Shown piece by piece: positions 32,871 through 41,572 of a stretch of 64,000 bases of DNA. The stretch comes from Eubacterium sp. (lineage in GTDB: Bacteria > Bacillota > Clostridia > Oscillospirales > Acutalibacteraceae). Under the pieces are notes generated by a model. The model was not told the origin of the DNA. It ran no database searches and saw nothing but the letters and a program-made list of their open reading frames with translations. The stretch spans positions 38,620-102,619 of the forward strand of contig JAFLRZ010000006.1 of assembly GCA_022511225.1 (NCBI GenBank), given 5' to 3'. The position numbers were made by a program, and so were the translations under genes. Every line of letters begins with the position of its first letter. The first letter of the stretch is position 1.

Positions 32871-34122
32871 ATTCGTGCCCTTTTCTCCAAAACAGCTTCG
32901 CCTTATGAATTGGTGGTGTGCAGACAGCGGTGTAAGCGACAAAAACGGAATTATCTGTGACGGAGCCGTTCGTAGCGGCAAAACACTTTGTATGAGCGTT
33001 TCATTTATCTGCTGGGCGTTTTACAGATTCAGTGATACCTCCTTTGCCATCTGTGGCAAGACCATCACTTCCCTGAGACGAAACGTAATAACACCGCTTC
33101 TGCCTGTTCTTCAGGATTTAGGCTTCAGTTGTGACTATAAAATCAGCAGAAATTACTTAGAGCTTACAAAGGACAAGCACACGAACCGATTTTATATTTT
33201 CGGCGGCCGTGATGAAAGCTCTGCAAGTCTGATTCAGGGTATGACACTCGGCGGTGTAATGCTTGATGAGGTGGCACTTATGCCGCGCTCGTTTGTTGAG
33301 CAGGCACTTGCAAGGTGCTCTCTTGAAGGCTCCAAATTCTTTTTCAACTGCAACCCCGAGCATCCGTATCACTGGTTTTACGTGGAATGGATAAAAAAGC
33401 ATAAGGAAAAGAATATGCTCTACCTTCATTTTACAATGGAGGATAATCCCTCTTTATCAGAAAAAATCAAATTAAGGTATAAAAGTCTTTACTCAGGAGT
33501 GTTCTACGAACGCTTTATCGAGGGTAAGTGGGTTGTGGCAGACGGACTTGTTTATCCGATGTTCGACCACAATCGGCATATCCGAAAATGTAATGATAAT
33601 ATCAGCGAATATTATCTTTCCTGCGATTACGGAACGGTCAACCCCTTTTCCTTAGGCTTATGGGGAAAAGGCAGTAACGGCTGGTACAGGCTTGATGAAT
33701 ATTATCATTCCTCCCGCGATGCAGGAATTCAGCTTACGGATGAGGAATATTACTCTGCACTTAAGAGGCTTGCACAGGGCAAAAAAATAAGTGCAGTAAT
33801 TATTGACCCATCCGCAGCATCCTTTATACAGGTTGTGAAGCGTCATAACGAATATCGTGTTATCAAGGCTGACAATGACGTTCTCGGCGGTATTAACCGC
33901 GTGTGTCAGGCTCTTAAAAATGATGAGATATTCTTTTCTCCGAATTGCAGTGATTCGATAAGAGAATTTTCAGTTTACCGCTGGGACAACAGTATAAGAA
34001 AGGATGTTCCGATAAAAGAAAACGATCACGCAATGGACGACATAAGGTACTTCGTATCAACTGTGCTTGGTAAAAATGATACTTATACCTCCTTTGCCTC
34101 CGTTGCGATAGAAAGGAAATGA
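32863..34122 (+). CDS. Phage terminase large subunit (PBSX XtmB type)
   Basis: Packaging motor ATPase and nuclease. The 419-residue product has a Walker A-like GAVRSGKTLCMSV (about 30-42), Walker B GGVMLDEVALMPRSF (about 127-141) with catalytic Glu, the coupling CNPEHPYHWF motif and an RNase H-like nuclease domain with Asp in SCDYGTVNPFS (about 248-258) and a further Asp in IIDPSAASF. All catalytic elements look intact. The frame runs 26 codons upstream inside the small subunit gene; the ATG at 32863 with GGAGATGAGGA is preferred. Confidence 0.93.
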   Translation: MSKFVPFSPKQLRLMNWWCADSGVSDKNGIICDGAVRSGKTLCMSVSFICWAFYRFSDTSFAICGKTITSLRRNVITPLLPVLQDLGFSCDYKISRNYLELTKDKHTNRFYIFGGRDESSASLIQGMTLGGVMLDEVALMPRSFVEQALARCSLEGSKFFFNCNPEHPYHWFYVEWIKKHKEKNMLYLHFTMEDNPSLSEKIKLRYKSLYSGVFYERFIEGKWVVADGLVYPMFDHNRHIRKCNDNISEYYLSCDYGTVNPFSLGLWGKGSNGWYRLDEYYHSSRDAGIQLTDEEYYSALKRLAQGKKISAVIIDPSAASFIQVVKRHNEYRVIKADNDVLGGINRVCQALKNDEIFFSPNCSDSIREFSVYRWDNSIRKDVPIKENDHAMDDIRYFVSTVLGKNDTYTSFASVAIERK

Positions 34123-34126
34123 GGCA

Positions 34127-35251
34127 TTGGGCTTATTGAGCTTAAAAAAGAAGAAACCGTCATCGGCATCTGCCTTGGCAGTTCAGACCTCCTCAGGAGC
34201 GAAGCACCCATACTATCAGCTTGCCTCCTATATGCCTCTCAGTACGCAAACAAGGGTTTATCAGGTAGTCAGGGAGGCAGTTCCCATCATTGATGCCGCA
34301 ATCAACAAAATCGTCAGGCTTTGCGAGGGCTTTCACCTTGAAACAGGAAGCGAAGCACTTGATGAGGAAATTAATGAATTTTTTGCCGACATCAATGTAG
34401 GCGGAAATCAGCAGGGATTAGGTGCCTTTGTATCTAACTATCTTAATCAGCTTCTTACATACGGAACGGCTGTCGGTGAAATCGTTACTGATGATTACGG
34501 CATCTACGCACTTTACAACAGTGAGCTTGAACAGCTTGAAATCAAGAGAGCGAGTAACAACATTGACGTTGAGTTTTACAACTGCGGAGTAAAGGTTTCT
34601 AATCCTAATCTCATTCTTTACTCCGTGCTTAATCCCAAGGCGGGAGCTCTTTGCGGCACAAGTCTGCTTCAGGGACTTCCGTTTATCACTGATATTCTTA
34701 TGAAAATCTACAACACAATCGGAGAAAACTGGAAGCACGCAGGCAATATCCGTTATTCCGTAGTCTGCAAAAATACCGAGGGTGTTGACGGTGCTGATGC
34801 ACAACAGCGTGCCGATGCAATTGCTTCTGCGTGGAGCGAGGCTATGAATAGTGATTCCGTTAAGGATTTTGTTGCCGTTGGCGATGTGAGCGTATCTGTA
34901 ATCGGTGCAGACAATCTTGCGCTTAACAGTGAAATCCCTGTCAGACAGTTACTTGAGCAGATAGTAGCCAAAACAGGCTTGCCTCCGTTTATGCTCGGAC
35001 TTAACTGGTCTACGACGGAAAGGATGAGCACTCAGCAGTCGGATATACTTACTACTGAGCTTGACTCTTACCGCAGGGTAGTGACACCGATTATCAAAAA
35101 AATCGGCAGAATGTACCTTGCATCAAAGGGTAAGTGTGCACCTGTTGAGGTCGTCTGGGATGACGTTACGCTTCAGGATAGGTGCGACAGTGCAAAGGCG
35201 GAGCTTTATCTGGCACAGGCAGAAAAAATCAGATGGGAGGATGTGAATTAA
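34127..35251 (+). CDS. Phage portal protein (XkdE/SPP1 gp6 type)
   Basis: A 374-residue portal protein that would form the dodecameric ring for DNA entry at one capsid vertex. Starts at a TTG with AAAGGAAATGAGG upstream. Portal features include VREAVPIIDAAINKIVRLCEGF near the N-terminus (shown here as a continuous helix), LKSVLNPKAG-like VLNPKAGALCGTSLLQGLPF in the wing region and the clip/stem segment GLPPFMLGLNWSTTERMS. It ends one base into the next gene (TAATG). Shorter than typical portals (400-500 residues) but with no visible break. Confidence 0.82.
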   Translation: MGLLSLKKKKPSSASALAVQTSSGAKHPYYQLASYMPLSTQTRVYQVVREAVPIIDAAINKIVRLCEGFHLETGSEALDEEINEFFADINVGGNQQGLGAFVSNYLNQLLTYGTAVGEIVTDDYGIYALYNSELEQLEIKRASNNIDVEFYNCGVKVSNPNLILYSVLNPKAGALCGTSLLQGLPFITDILMKIYNTIGENWKHAGNIRYSVVCKNTEGVDGADAQQRADAIASAWSEAMNSDSVKDFVAVGDVSVSVIGADNLALNSEIPVRQLLEQIVAKTGLPPFMLGLNWSTTERMSTQQSDILTTELDSYRRVVTPIIKKIGRMYLASKGKCAPVEVVWDDVTLQDRCDSAKAELYLAQAEKIRWEDVN

Positions 35252-36207
35252 TGACAGGCTATATTGAAAAAAGCTTTGAAATAGACAAAGGCGATTTAGA
35301 AAAAATCAATAACTATACAAGAAGCGATTTTGATGAAACTATGCTTTATGCTTTTAACGTAGTGCTCTGCAATAACGATATTGACAGAGATAACGAAAAG
35401 TTTTCTGTTGATACACTTTATCAGCTTTGCGAGCTGTTTAAAGGGAAAACAGGTATCAGCGACCATTCGATGAAGTCCTCCTGCCAGAAGGCTCGTATTT
35501 TTGATACGTGGGTTGAAAAGCTTGAAGGACGAAAAACTGCCGACGGCGAGCCGTTTTATCAGCTCAGAGCTAAGGCGTATATGGTAAGAAATGAGGAGAA
35601 TCTTCCTCTTATTACCGAAATAGAAGCAGGAATTAAGAAAGAGGTTTCAGTGTCCTGTTCTGTTTCAAAAAGCATATGCTCAATCTGCGGTAACGATAAA
35701 AAGCTTAAATCGTGTTCCCATATTAACGGAAGAGAGTATGACGGCAAAAAGGCATTTACCGTTCTCAGCGGTGCAACGGATGCTTATGAATTCAGCTTTG
35801 TTGCAGTACCTGCACAGCGCGAGGCAGGAGTTACGAAGTCGTTTGACACGAAAATGGAGGTACAAATGGAGGATATTATTAAAACACTTAAGGACTGCAG
35901 CGGCGAGCTTGTAATATCAAAAAGTCAGGCGAAAGAAATCAGCTCTTACATAGAGAAGCTTGATGAGGAAGCAAAGCTCGGAAAGCAGTATAAGCAGGGA
36001 CTTGTTGAGGAAGTCATTTCACTTTGCGCTACGGCAATTCCTGAAATGGATATGGACGTTTTCAGCGGCGTAGCACAGGTGATGACAACAAACGAACTGC
36101 ATTCATTCAAAAAAGCTTTTACAAAGGCGAGAGCTGCAAGAAACGTATCACTTCAGCTTAAGCCTGCAGGTGAAATTCCTGCATCTAATAATCAGTTTAG
36201 GATTTAA
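35251..36207 (+). CDS. Phage prohead protease/scaffold-like protein (XkdF position)
   Basis: A 318-residue protein. The N-terminal 200 residues resemble prohead-protease-type proteins of Bacillota phages: VVLCNNDIDRDNEKFS, GKTGISDHSMKSS (possible catalytic His and Ser), IEAGIKKEVSVSCSV and FSFVAVPAQREAGV. An inserted metal-knuckle CSICGNDKKLKSCSH lies at about 145-160. The C-terminal 100 residues are charged helix like a capsid scaffold (YIEKLDEEAKLGKQYKQG). The frame reads 23 codons further upstream within the portal gene, but the TAATG junction at 35251 is the natural start. Protease activity is inferred. Confidence 0.7.
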   Translation: MTGYIEKSFEIDKGDLEKINNYTRSDFDETMLYAFNVVLCNNDIDRDNEKFSVDTLYQLCELFKGKTGISDHSMKSSCQKARIFDTWVEKLEGRKTADGEPFYQLRAKAYMVRNEENLPLITEIEAGIKKEVSVSCSVSKSICSICGNDKKLKSCSHINGREYDGKKAFTVLSGATDAYEFSFVAVPAQREAGVTKSFDTKMEVQMEDIIKTLKDCSGELVISKSQAKEISSYIEKLDEEAKLGKQYKQGLVEEVISLCATAIPEMDMDVFSGVAQVMTTNELHSFKKAFTKARAARNVSLQLKPAGEIPASNNQFRI

Positions 36208-36225
36208 CAACAAGGAGGATTAATT

Positions 36226-37215
36226 ATGTCTTTTGACAATATAAAACTTGAAAAAGGTCTTTACACAACAGGTAAGTCCTTTACAGAAGCACTTGAAGCT
36301 ATCGACCCTTCAGAAAACTATAAGGGTACATCTCTTGAAGGACTCGATGCATATGAACGTCAGCTTAAGAGATTTGACATCAAGGTTTCAGGAGCAAATT
36401 CCGATACAATCTCAAAGTTCTATAAAACAACGGATTCTTCTGTTCTTTTCCCTGAATATATTTCAAGAGCTGTAAGAACAGGAATGGAGAGAAACGACAA
36501 GGTTGAAAAGCTTGTTGCAACCACAACAGAAATCGACTCTCTTGATTACAGAAGTATCAGCTTTGATGACGAAATGAATTTAGAGCTCAGCGAGGTTGCA
36601 GAAGGATCAGATTTTTCTGAGTGTGCCGTTTCTCTTAATGAAGAGCATACAACGCTTAAGAAGTACGGCAAGATTCTTAAAGGCTCATACGAGGCTATTA
36701 AGTTTCAGAAGCTTGATTTGTTTTCTATCATTCTTAAGAGAATCGGTGAAAATATTTCAAACGCTCAGTTCGCAGCTGCAATTAATACTATTGCGGAGAG
36801 CGAAAAATGTCAGCCGTATACTTGCGACATTGAAAATATTAAATATGAGGATCTTGTCAATATATGGACTATGTGCCATCCGTTTAATATGAATACTCTC
36901 GTAGTAAGTAAAAACGTTTTAGCCAATATTCTTAAGATGCCTGAAATGAGAGATGCAAGCGCAGGACTTAATTTCCACGGTACCGGAAAGCTTGTTACAC
37001 CGTTTGGTGCTGAGCTTATCTGTGCGTCTTTTACAGACAATGACTACATATTCGGCATCGACAGAAATAACACTCTCGAAAGAGTTCAGGCAGGCGGAGT
37101 ACGTACAGAATTTGACAAGTTAATTAACTGCCAGATGGAAAGAGCTGCAATTTCAACTATAGTCGGCTTTTCACCAATCTACGGCGAAGCAGCTGTATTC
37201 TCAATGAAATCATAA
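36226..37215 (+). CDS. Phage major capsid protein (HK97-fold, XkdG type)
   Basis: A 329-residue shell protein. After an N-terminal arm (about 1-60) come the capsid-type segments TTDSSVLFPEYISRAVRTGM, ATTTEIDSLDYRSISFDD and EEHTTLKKYGKILKGSYE, and a C-terminal half with AALLNFHGTGKL-like GLNFHGTGKLVTPFGAELI. This layout is that of XkdG-like capsid proteins in Bacillota prophages. A strong ribosome-binding site (AAGGAGG) precedes the ATG, in keeping with the most abundant particle protein. No gene for a decoration protein is apparent. Confidence 0.85.
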   Translation: MSFDNIKLEKGLYTTGKSFTEALEAIDPSENYKGTSLEGLDAYERQLKRFDIKVSGANSDTISKFYKTTDSSVLFPEYISRAVRTGMERNDKVEKLVATTTEIDSLDYRSISFDDEMNLELSEVAEGSDFSECAVSLNEEHTTLKKYGKILKGSYEAIKFQKLDLFSIILKRIGENISNAQFAAAINTIAESEKCQPYTCDIENIKYEDLVNIWTMCHPFNMNTLVVSKNVLANILKMPEMRDASAGLNFHGTGKLVTPFGAELICASFTDNDYIFGIDRNNTLERVQAGGVRTEFDKLINCQMERAAISTIVGFSPIYGEAAVFSMKS

Positions 37216-37237
37216 TTAAGCTTGGGAGGACTATTCT

Positions 37238-37597
37238 GTGACAGATTATAATTCCGTTATAAATCAACTCGTCATTATTTCTCAAATGACAGAGGATGAA
37301 ATCGAAAAATATGAGAATTGTATCAATAGCTCAATAGAGTATGTCTTTTCAACACTTGTCAGTGAGGAATGCTGTAATGACAGCCGTGTAATTAATCTTT
37401 GCGCTGTAAATGCTTTTATGAAAATTGCCTTGATTAAGGAAGCGGACAGTGACGGTATTTCTTCATTTTCAGCAGGGGATGTGTCTTTTTCGAGGGACAC
37501 ATCCTCTCTTGACAGAATTAAGCTTCTCTATGAGCTTGCACGTGACGAGTGTAAGGATATGGTTGTTGATAACGGCTTCTCATTTAAGGTGGTGTAG
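37238..37597 (+). CDS. Head-tail adaptor-like protein (XkdH/gp6 position)
   Basis: A 119-residue, mostly helical acidic protein (QMTEDEIEKYENCINSSIEY, ALIKEADSDGISSFSAGDV) resembling the DNA-packaging adaptor ring protein found after capsid genes (SPP1 gp15, HK97 gp6). GTG start with GGGAGG upstream. Function from position and size; sequence motif support is weak. Confidence 0.6.
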   Translation: MTDYNSVINQLVIISQMTEDEIEKYENCINSSIEYVFSTLVSEECCNDSRVINLCAVNAFMKIALIKEADSDGISSFSAGDVSFSRDTSSLDRIKLLYELARDECKDMVVDNGFSFKVV

Positions 37598-37598
37598 T

Positions 37599-37955
37599 AT
37601 GAACAAGGCAGACGTAATAAAGGCTCAGCTGAGTAAAATCGGAAGCACTGTTTACCTTAAAGACGGAGAATGGGTATCTATGCCGTTTAAGGCAAGCTTG
37701 TCAAGGCTTTGGAGAAAGAAAAGCTCGGGCTTTGAGCATACTTTTGCAGAGCTTGGTGACGTCGGTTCCGATTATTATTTGTACATAGGTCCGTATAATC
37801 ACGATATTTGCACGTTGACGAATGACGGTGTGCTCTTATATGACGGCGATGAGTACGAATTTAAGTGCAAGGATCCCGTAACGTTTGACGATACAGTGCT
37901 TTATTATTCGGGAGTTTTACGAAAAATCAGAAAGGGTGATTATTGTGAGACTTGA
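37599..37955 (+). CDS. Head-closure-like protein (XkdI position)
   Basis: A 118-residue beta-rich protein (STVYLKDGEWVSMPFKASL, DYYLYIGPYNHDICTL, DTVLYYSGVLRKIRKGDY) of the size and strand pattern of stopper proteins that plug the portal after packaging. The ATG at 37599 lies two bases after the previous stop, preceded by AAGGTGGTG. It overlaps the following gene by 11 bases. No firm family motif. Confidence 0.55.
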   Translation: MNKADVIKAQLSKIGSTVYLKDGEWVSMPFKASLSRLWRKKSSGFEHTFAELGDVGSDYYLYIGPYNHDICTLTNDGVLLYDGDEYEFKCKDPVTFDDTVLYYSGVLRKIRKGDYCET

Positions 37956-38355
37956 TAATGCAGTCAGCGAAATTGAAGCCTTGCTCAAAAATAGCAGTGA
38001 GCTGTCTGACGCAAAAATCATCACTGCCTTTCCTGATGCAATTAAGCCTACAAGACTTGATAAGGCTTTAGTAGCAATCGGCATAAGCGAGCTTGATATT
38101 GCACCGTCTGAGCTTGAAAGCAGTAACAGAGCAGGAAATCTCAGCATATTTGCCGATATTTTTGTTCCTTCATCACTCGGAAGCACTGCACCATTAAATA
38201 CACTTGTAAGTGTATGCAAAGCACTTGATGCTTACTGCATAGTTTCAATCAAGGCAGATAAGCCGTATTATAGCAGGGAAGTGCAGGCGGTAGTGCTCAA
38301 AACAGTAATTACTTTCAGCGACAGAATTACCTTCGGGGGTGATGATAATGAATGA
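37945..38355 (+). CDS. Tail-terminator-like protein (XkdJ position)
   Basis: A 136-residue protein starting at GTG with AAAGGGTGAT. It ends in a strand-rich VVLKTVITFSDRITF like the closing strand of gpU/gp17-type tail-completion proteins, and has a central VPSSLGSTAPLNTLVSVCKAL. In contractile and siphophage genomes such a protein caps the tail tube. Its presence makes the lack of the tube gene more striking. Assignment by position and pattern only. Confidence 0.5.
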   Translation: MRLDNAVSEIEALLKNSSELSDAKIITAFPDAIKPTRLDKALVAIGISELDIAPSELESSNRAGNLSIFADIFVPSSLGSTAPLNTLVSVCKALDAYCIVSIKADKPYYSREVQAVVLKTVITFSDRITFGGDDNE

Positions 38356-38437
38356 AAATATTGACGAGGCAGAAATTATAAGCGAAATCATCAGACTTGA
38401 CGGAAAACGCTACGACAGCAGTATGGAGAGTGATTAA
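38348..38437 (+). CDS. 29-residue acidic ORF at the missing-tail junction
   Basis: ATG at 38348 with GGGGGTGAT upstream, 29 codons (starts MNENIDEAEIISEII, ends RYDSSMESD), stop at 38435-38437 exactly abutting the ATG of the LysM gene. It overlaps the previous gene by 8 bases, so overlap and spacing are those of a translated gene. It sits where sheath, tube and tape-measure genes are expected. It may be a remnant of one of them, or a coupling leader peptide. Confidence 0.5.
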   Translation: MNENIDEAEIISEIIRLDGKRYDSSMESD

Positions 38438-38938
38438 ATGAAATATAAGGACTATGAATTTCCGCAGACTCCGTCAAAAATAGAAATATTATCAAATACC
38501 AACGTGAGCAAATCTCCTGTTTTTGACGGAAACAGCGTAGTTGAAAACGTATCTGTAAACCCTGTTACCGTAAAATGCACGGGTGAGTTTTTCGGCAAAG
38601 AAGGCAGGGAGTGTTGTGATATGATTCAGAATCTACTGAAGCAGTCGGATGCAGGGTGGCTTTTCGCACCTGAGCTTTCACCTGTAAAAGCATTTCTTAC
38701 GTCGTTTTCCTACAGCAAGGGCGTTGATAAAAATTCAATCAGCTACGTTCTGGAATTTACCGAATGTTGTGACAGCTCCAAGGGTACAGCAGTTATTAAT
38801 TATACTGTATGCCGAGCAGGTGAAAATGCTTTTGACATCGCAAACAGGTGCTCAATCGATGTAGAAACCGTTATGAGGCTCAATGATTTTATAAGTCCTT
38901 TCGATATTAACGAGGGTGATAAGGTGATGATAAAATGA
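38438..38938 (+). CDS. LysM-domain baseplate protein (XkdP-like)
   Basis: A 166-residue protein with an N-terminal phage part (EFPQTPSKIEILSNTNV, FLTSFSYSKGVDKNS) and a C-terminal LysM module (about 119-165: YTVCRAGENAFDIANRC ... INEGDKVMI). LysM proteins at this place (PBSX XkdP) connect the tail tube end and the hub or bind peptidoglycan. Shorter than XkdP (about 235 residues in PBSX). The stop overlaps the next start by ATGA. Confidence 0.78.
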   Translation: MKYKDYEFPQTPSKIEILSNTNVSKSPVFDGNSVVENVSVNPVTVKCTGEFFGKEGRECCDMIQNLLKQSDAGWLFAPELSPVKAFLTSFSYSKGVDKNSISYVLEFTECCDSSKGTAVINYTVCRAGENAFDIANRCSIDVETVMRLNDFISPFDINEGDKVMIK

Positions 38939-39882
38939 AATTAGTTGTTCAGACAGTAGACGACGTTAAGCTTGAAATCGAAAACATTACACGGCTGACC
39001 TTCAGTCAGTCCGCCGATGCAGCCTGCGACAGCGTATGGGCGTATTTTAAGAGTGAAGCTGCGATTAGCGAAATAGCCTCCGTTATGCTTTTTGACGGCG
39101 AAAAGCTTGTATTTAACGGATATTGCGATTGCCAGAAAACGGTTGAGGACAAGGACGGTTTTGAGGTGTACGTGTTTGCACGCTCAAGCGCGTCACTTCT
39201 CGTAGACAATCAGGCAGAGCCGTATACTTATATTTCACCGAGTGCAAAACAGCTTTGCTTGCTTTATGCAAATCCTTTTGATATTAAATGCGCACTGCCT
39301 GAAATTTACAGCACTCAAAGCTATCAGGTTCTGGGTGGTACGTCTTGCTACGGTGCGATAAATCAATTTGTGTATTTTTGTACAGGCTACAGTATTATGG
39401 TAACTCCTCAAAATGAGCTTTGTCTGCTCACTCCGAGCGATAGTGTAAAATCTCTTGACAAATACATTGTGCTTTCAGTTAAATCGACTATTAACAGAAG
39501 TGAGCCTATAACTATCATTAATTATAAGGATTCTCTTAACGCAAACGGCTACTCTCACCATACACGCTCGGAATATGCCGAGTCACAAAAAATCAACAGA
39601 AGCCGTTATGTCAATCTTAATTCTCTCGCTCCGTGGCAAAGAGATTTTACCGTTCTTCAGAAGATTAAAAAATCGTTTGATGAATATAAGCTTCTTGAGC
39701 TCGAAATTGCAGGCTTTGCAGACGAGGATTTGCTTCAGCGTTTTTCATTCAGCTCTCGTTCAGGCAACTTTGATGACTACGCACTGACCGAAAAGCGTTA
39801 CATCTGTGATAAAAGCGGAAAGCGGACAAGACTCATCTTAAGAAAAATGATTGACGTAAAGGAGAATACGTATGTGGATTAG
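38935..39882 (+). CDS. Baseplate hub protein (XkdQ/gpD-like)
   Basis: A 315-residue protein like the hub proteins of contractile tails (T4 gp27, P2 gpD, XkdQ), which form the ring under the tube and hold the spike. Features: an N-terminal beta domain (ITRLTFSQSADAACDSVWAY), SPSAKQLCLLYANPF, GTSCYGAINQFVYFCTGYS and a C-terminal beta domain. Starts by ATGA overlap with the LysM gene and overlaps the spike gene by 11 bases. Confidence 0.72.
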   Translation: MKLVVQTVDDVKLEIENITRLTFSQSADAACDSVWAYFKSEAAISEIASVMLFDGEKLVFNGYCDCQKTVEDKDGFEVYVFARSSASLLVDNQAEPYTYISPSAKQLCLLYANPFDIKCALPEIYSTQSYQVLGGTSCYGAINQFVYFCTGYSIMVTPQNELCLLTPSDSVKSLDKYIVLSVKSTINRSEPITIINYKDSLNANGYSHHTRSEYAESQKINRSRYVNLNSLAPWQRDFTVLQKIKKSFDEYKLLELEIAGFADEDLLQRFSFSSRSGNFDDYALTEKRYICDKSGKRTRLILRKMIDVKENTYVD

Positions 39883-40234
39883 TCAGCAAATCAGTAAAAG
39901 CGATTCTGAGCCTTCTATACAGAGGGGACGTGTAACGTTAAACAGTAGTGGTGAACTTGAGGCTGTATCAACAGGAGTTGAAAGAAGTGTTGACGTGTTT
40001 TCTCCGTTTGGATACGCCTATTGTGTTCCTGCGGATACGGATATGCTTCTTGCACGATTCGACGGAAGGCAGGGCGCAATCGGTATTACTATGGAGAATG
40101 AAGCTCTTGACGTGGGCGAAATAAAAATCACTTCTACGTCAGGAGCATACATTCATCTTAAAAATGACGGCAGCGTTGTGATAAACGGCTTAGTGATAAG
40201 TAAGACAGGTGAAATAATTGAAAAGAAAAATTAA
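39872..40234 (+). CDS. Baseplate spike/gpV-like protein (XkdR position)
   Basis: A 120-residue protein with an OB-like N-terminal part (RGRVTLNSSGELEAVSTG, VFSPFGYAYCVPADTDMLL) and a short beta-helix-like end (IKITSTSGAYIHLKNDGSVV) as in P2 gpV or Mu gp45 spikes. The spike is the membrane-piercing tip. No metal-binding HxH tip motif is visible. Confidence 0.7.
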   Translation: MWISQQISKSDSEPSIQRGRVTLNSSGELEAVSTGVERSVDVFSPFGYAYCVPADTDMLLARFDGRQGAIGITMENEALDVGEIKITSTSGAYIHLKNDGSVVINGLVISKTGEIIEKKN

Positions 40235-40502
40235 TGAAAACGAACAGCTTTTTGAAATACTTCAAAGCTGTGTGCTGGTACTTAACTGCCCCCGACTGAA
40301 GCATTATCCGAACAAGAATTTCGGAAGTAACTTAAAAGCACAGGGAAATGATATTACCGTTAAGTTGGCTCTTGATTATGCAAGACAGGCAGTCAAGGAG
40401 CTTGACGGAGTATTTATAAAGTCAGCGGGGTATTGTGATGACGGCATTATTTTTGATGTGCTTGTTAATAACGAGGAAGGAGAGGTGACAGTTAAGCTTT
40501 GA
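40218..40502 (+). CDS. Small baseplate protein (XkdS/gp25 position)
   Basis: A 94-residue protein starting at TTG (AGGTGA upstream), overlapping the spike gene by 17 bases. Sequence runs KINENEQLFEILQSCVLVL and a C-terminal strand pair. It occupies the slot of the gp25-like wedge protein between spike and baseplate J, but is shorter than most and lacks a clear gp25 motif, so only position supports the call. Confidence 0.5.
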   Translation: MKRKINENEQLFEILQSCVLVLNCPRLKHYPNKNFGSNLKAQGNDITVKLALDYARQAVKELDGVFIKSAGYCDDGIIFDVLVNNEEGEVTVKL

Positions 40503-41572
40503 GTAAAACAACAAAAGAAATATATGATTCAATGAAAAAATATTATGAGGACAATGCAGGCGAGATCCTCAATGATAATTCAAAGCCGGCAAGAATTTTT
40601 GAGGCACTTTCTACCGAGCTTTATGCACTTTACTGCTATGGCGATTATACACGCGCTCAGGCTTTCGTACAGAGTGCTACGGGCGAAAATCTTGAAAAGC
40701 TTGCCGAGCTTCGCGGTATTACAAGAAAAACACCGCAAAAGGCTACGGGTGAGGTCGTATTTCGTATAGCTCAGCCCGCAGAGAAGATGATTTACATTCC
40801 AAACGGAATAATCTGCTCTGTAAGCAGTAAGCCATACCTGCAATTTGTTACTACGTACAGTTCATTTATTGAAATCGGTCGTACCTCGGCAGTGATACCG
40901 GCAGAGGCAATTTCTGAGGGCAGTATGTACAACGTGTATCCAAAAGAAATTGACCTTATGGTTAATGCTCCTCCCGGCATTTCAAGTGTATATAATGCAG
41001 AAGCCTTTACAGGAGGATATGATATGGAAAATGATGAGTCGCTTCGTATGAGAGTGATAAATCGCTATGCATTTGACCCCAGCGGAGTCAGCGCAGGACT
41101 GCTTGAAAGCATTGTGATGAATCTTGAATTTGTTACGGACTGCTATATTCCAAGAGTTGAGAAATTCGGAACTCTTACAGTGTACATAGCAACGAAAAAT
41201 AACATTTTGCTTGATTCTTATGAAGAAGAAATAAAAGAGGCTCTTGCCATCTGCGAGCTTTTCGGCGTACAGCTTGAGATTGTTCTTGCATCTTATCAGG
41301 ATTTTTCCATTGACTTAAGACTTAAGGTCAGAGCGAATTTTGACAAAGCTGTTATAGAGAAAGAGCTTAGAAACGTAATAAATATGCTTTATGCTCAGTG
41401 CAGAATCGGAGATGCCTTTTCTCTTGAGAATATTGAAAAGCGTGCACTTCTTATTGACGGCGTGCTTGATGCTTCGGCAGAATCTGAAAGCGCGATTAGC
41501 AACACGGTTTATTCTGATTACGGCAAAAAGCTTAATATCAAGGATTTGGCGGTGAGCTACTATGAAGCTTAA
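40499..41572 (+). CDS. Baseplate J family protein (XkdT-like)
   Basis: A 357-residue wedge protein of contractile-tail baseplates. Typical features: an N-terminal helical region, GENLEKLAELRGITRKTPQKATGEV (here split by eye: ENLEKLAELRGITRK), MYIPNG-like MIYIPNGIICS, ITGGYDMENDESLRMRVINR-like AFTGGYDMENDESLRMRV and the Baseplate_J conserved LYAQCRIGDAFSLENIE. TTG start overlapping the previous stop. Its presence shows that the ancestor had a contractile (myovirus-type) tail although the sheath is missing. Confidence 0.88.
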   Translation: MSKTTKEIYDSMKKYYEDNAGEILNDNSKPARIFEALSTELYALYCYGDYTRAQAFVQSATGENLEKLAELRGITRKTPQKATGEVVFRIAQPAEKMIYIPNGIICSVSSKPYLQFVTTYSSFIEIGRTSAVIPAEAISEGSMYNVYPKEIDLMVNAPPGISSVYNAEAFTGGYDMENDESLRMRVINRYAFDPSGVSAGLLESIVMNLEFVTDCYIPRVEKFGTLTVYIATKNNILLDSYEEEIKEALAICELFGVQLEIVLASYQDFSIDLRLKVRANFDKAVIEKELRNVINMLYAQCRIGDAFSLENIEKRALLIDGVLDASAESESAISNTVYSDYGKKLNIKDLAVSYYEA

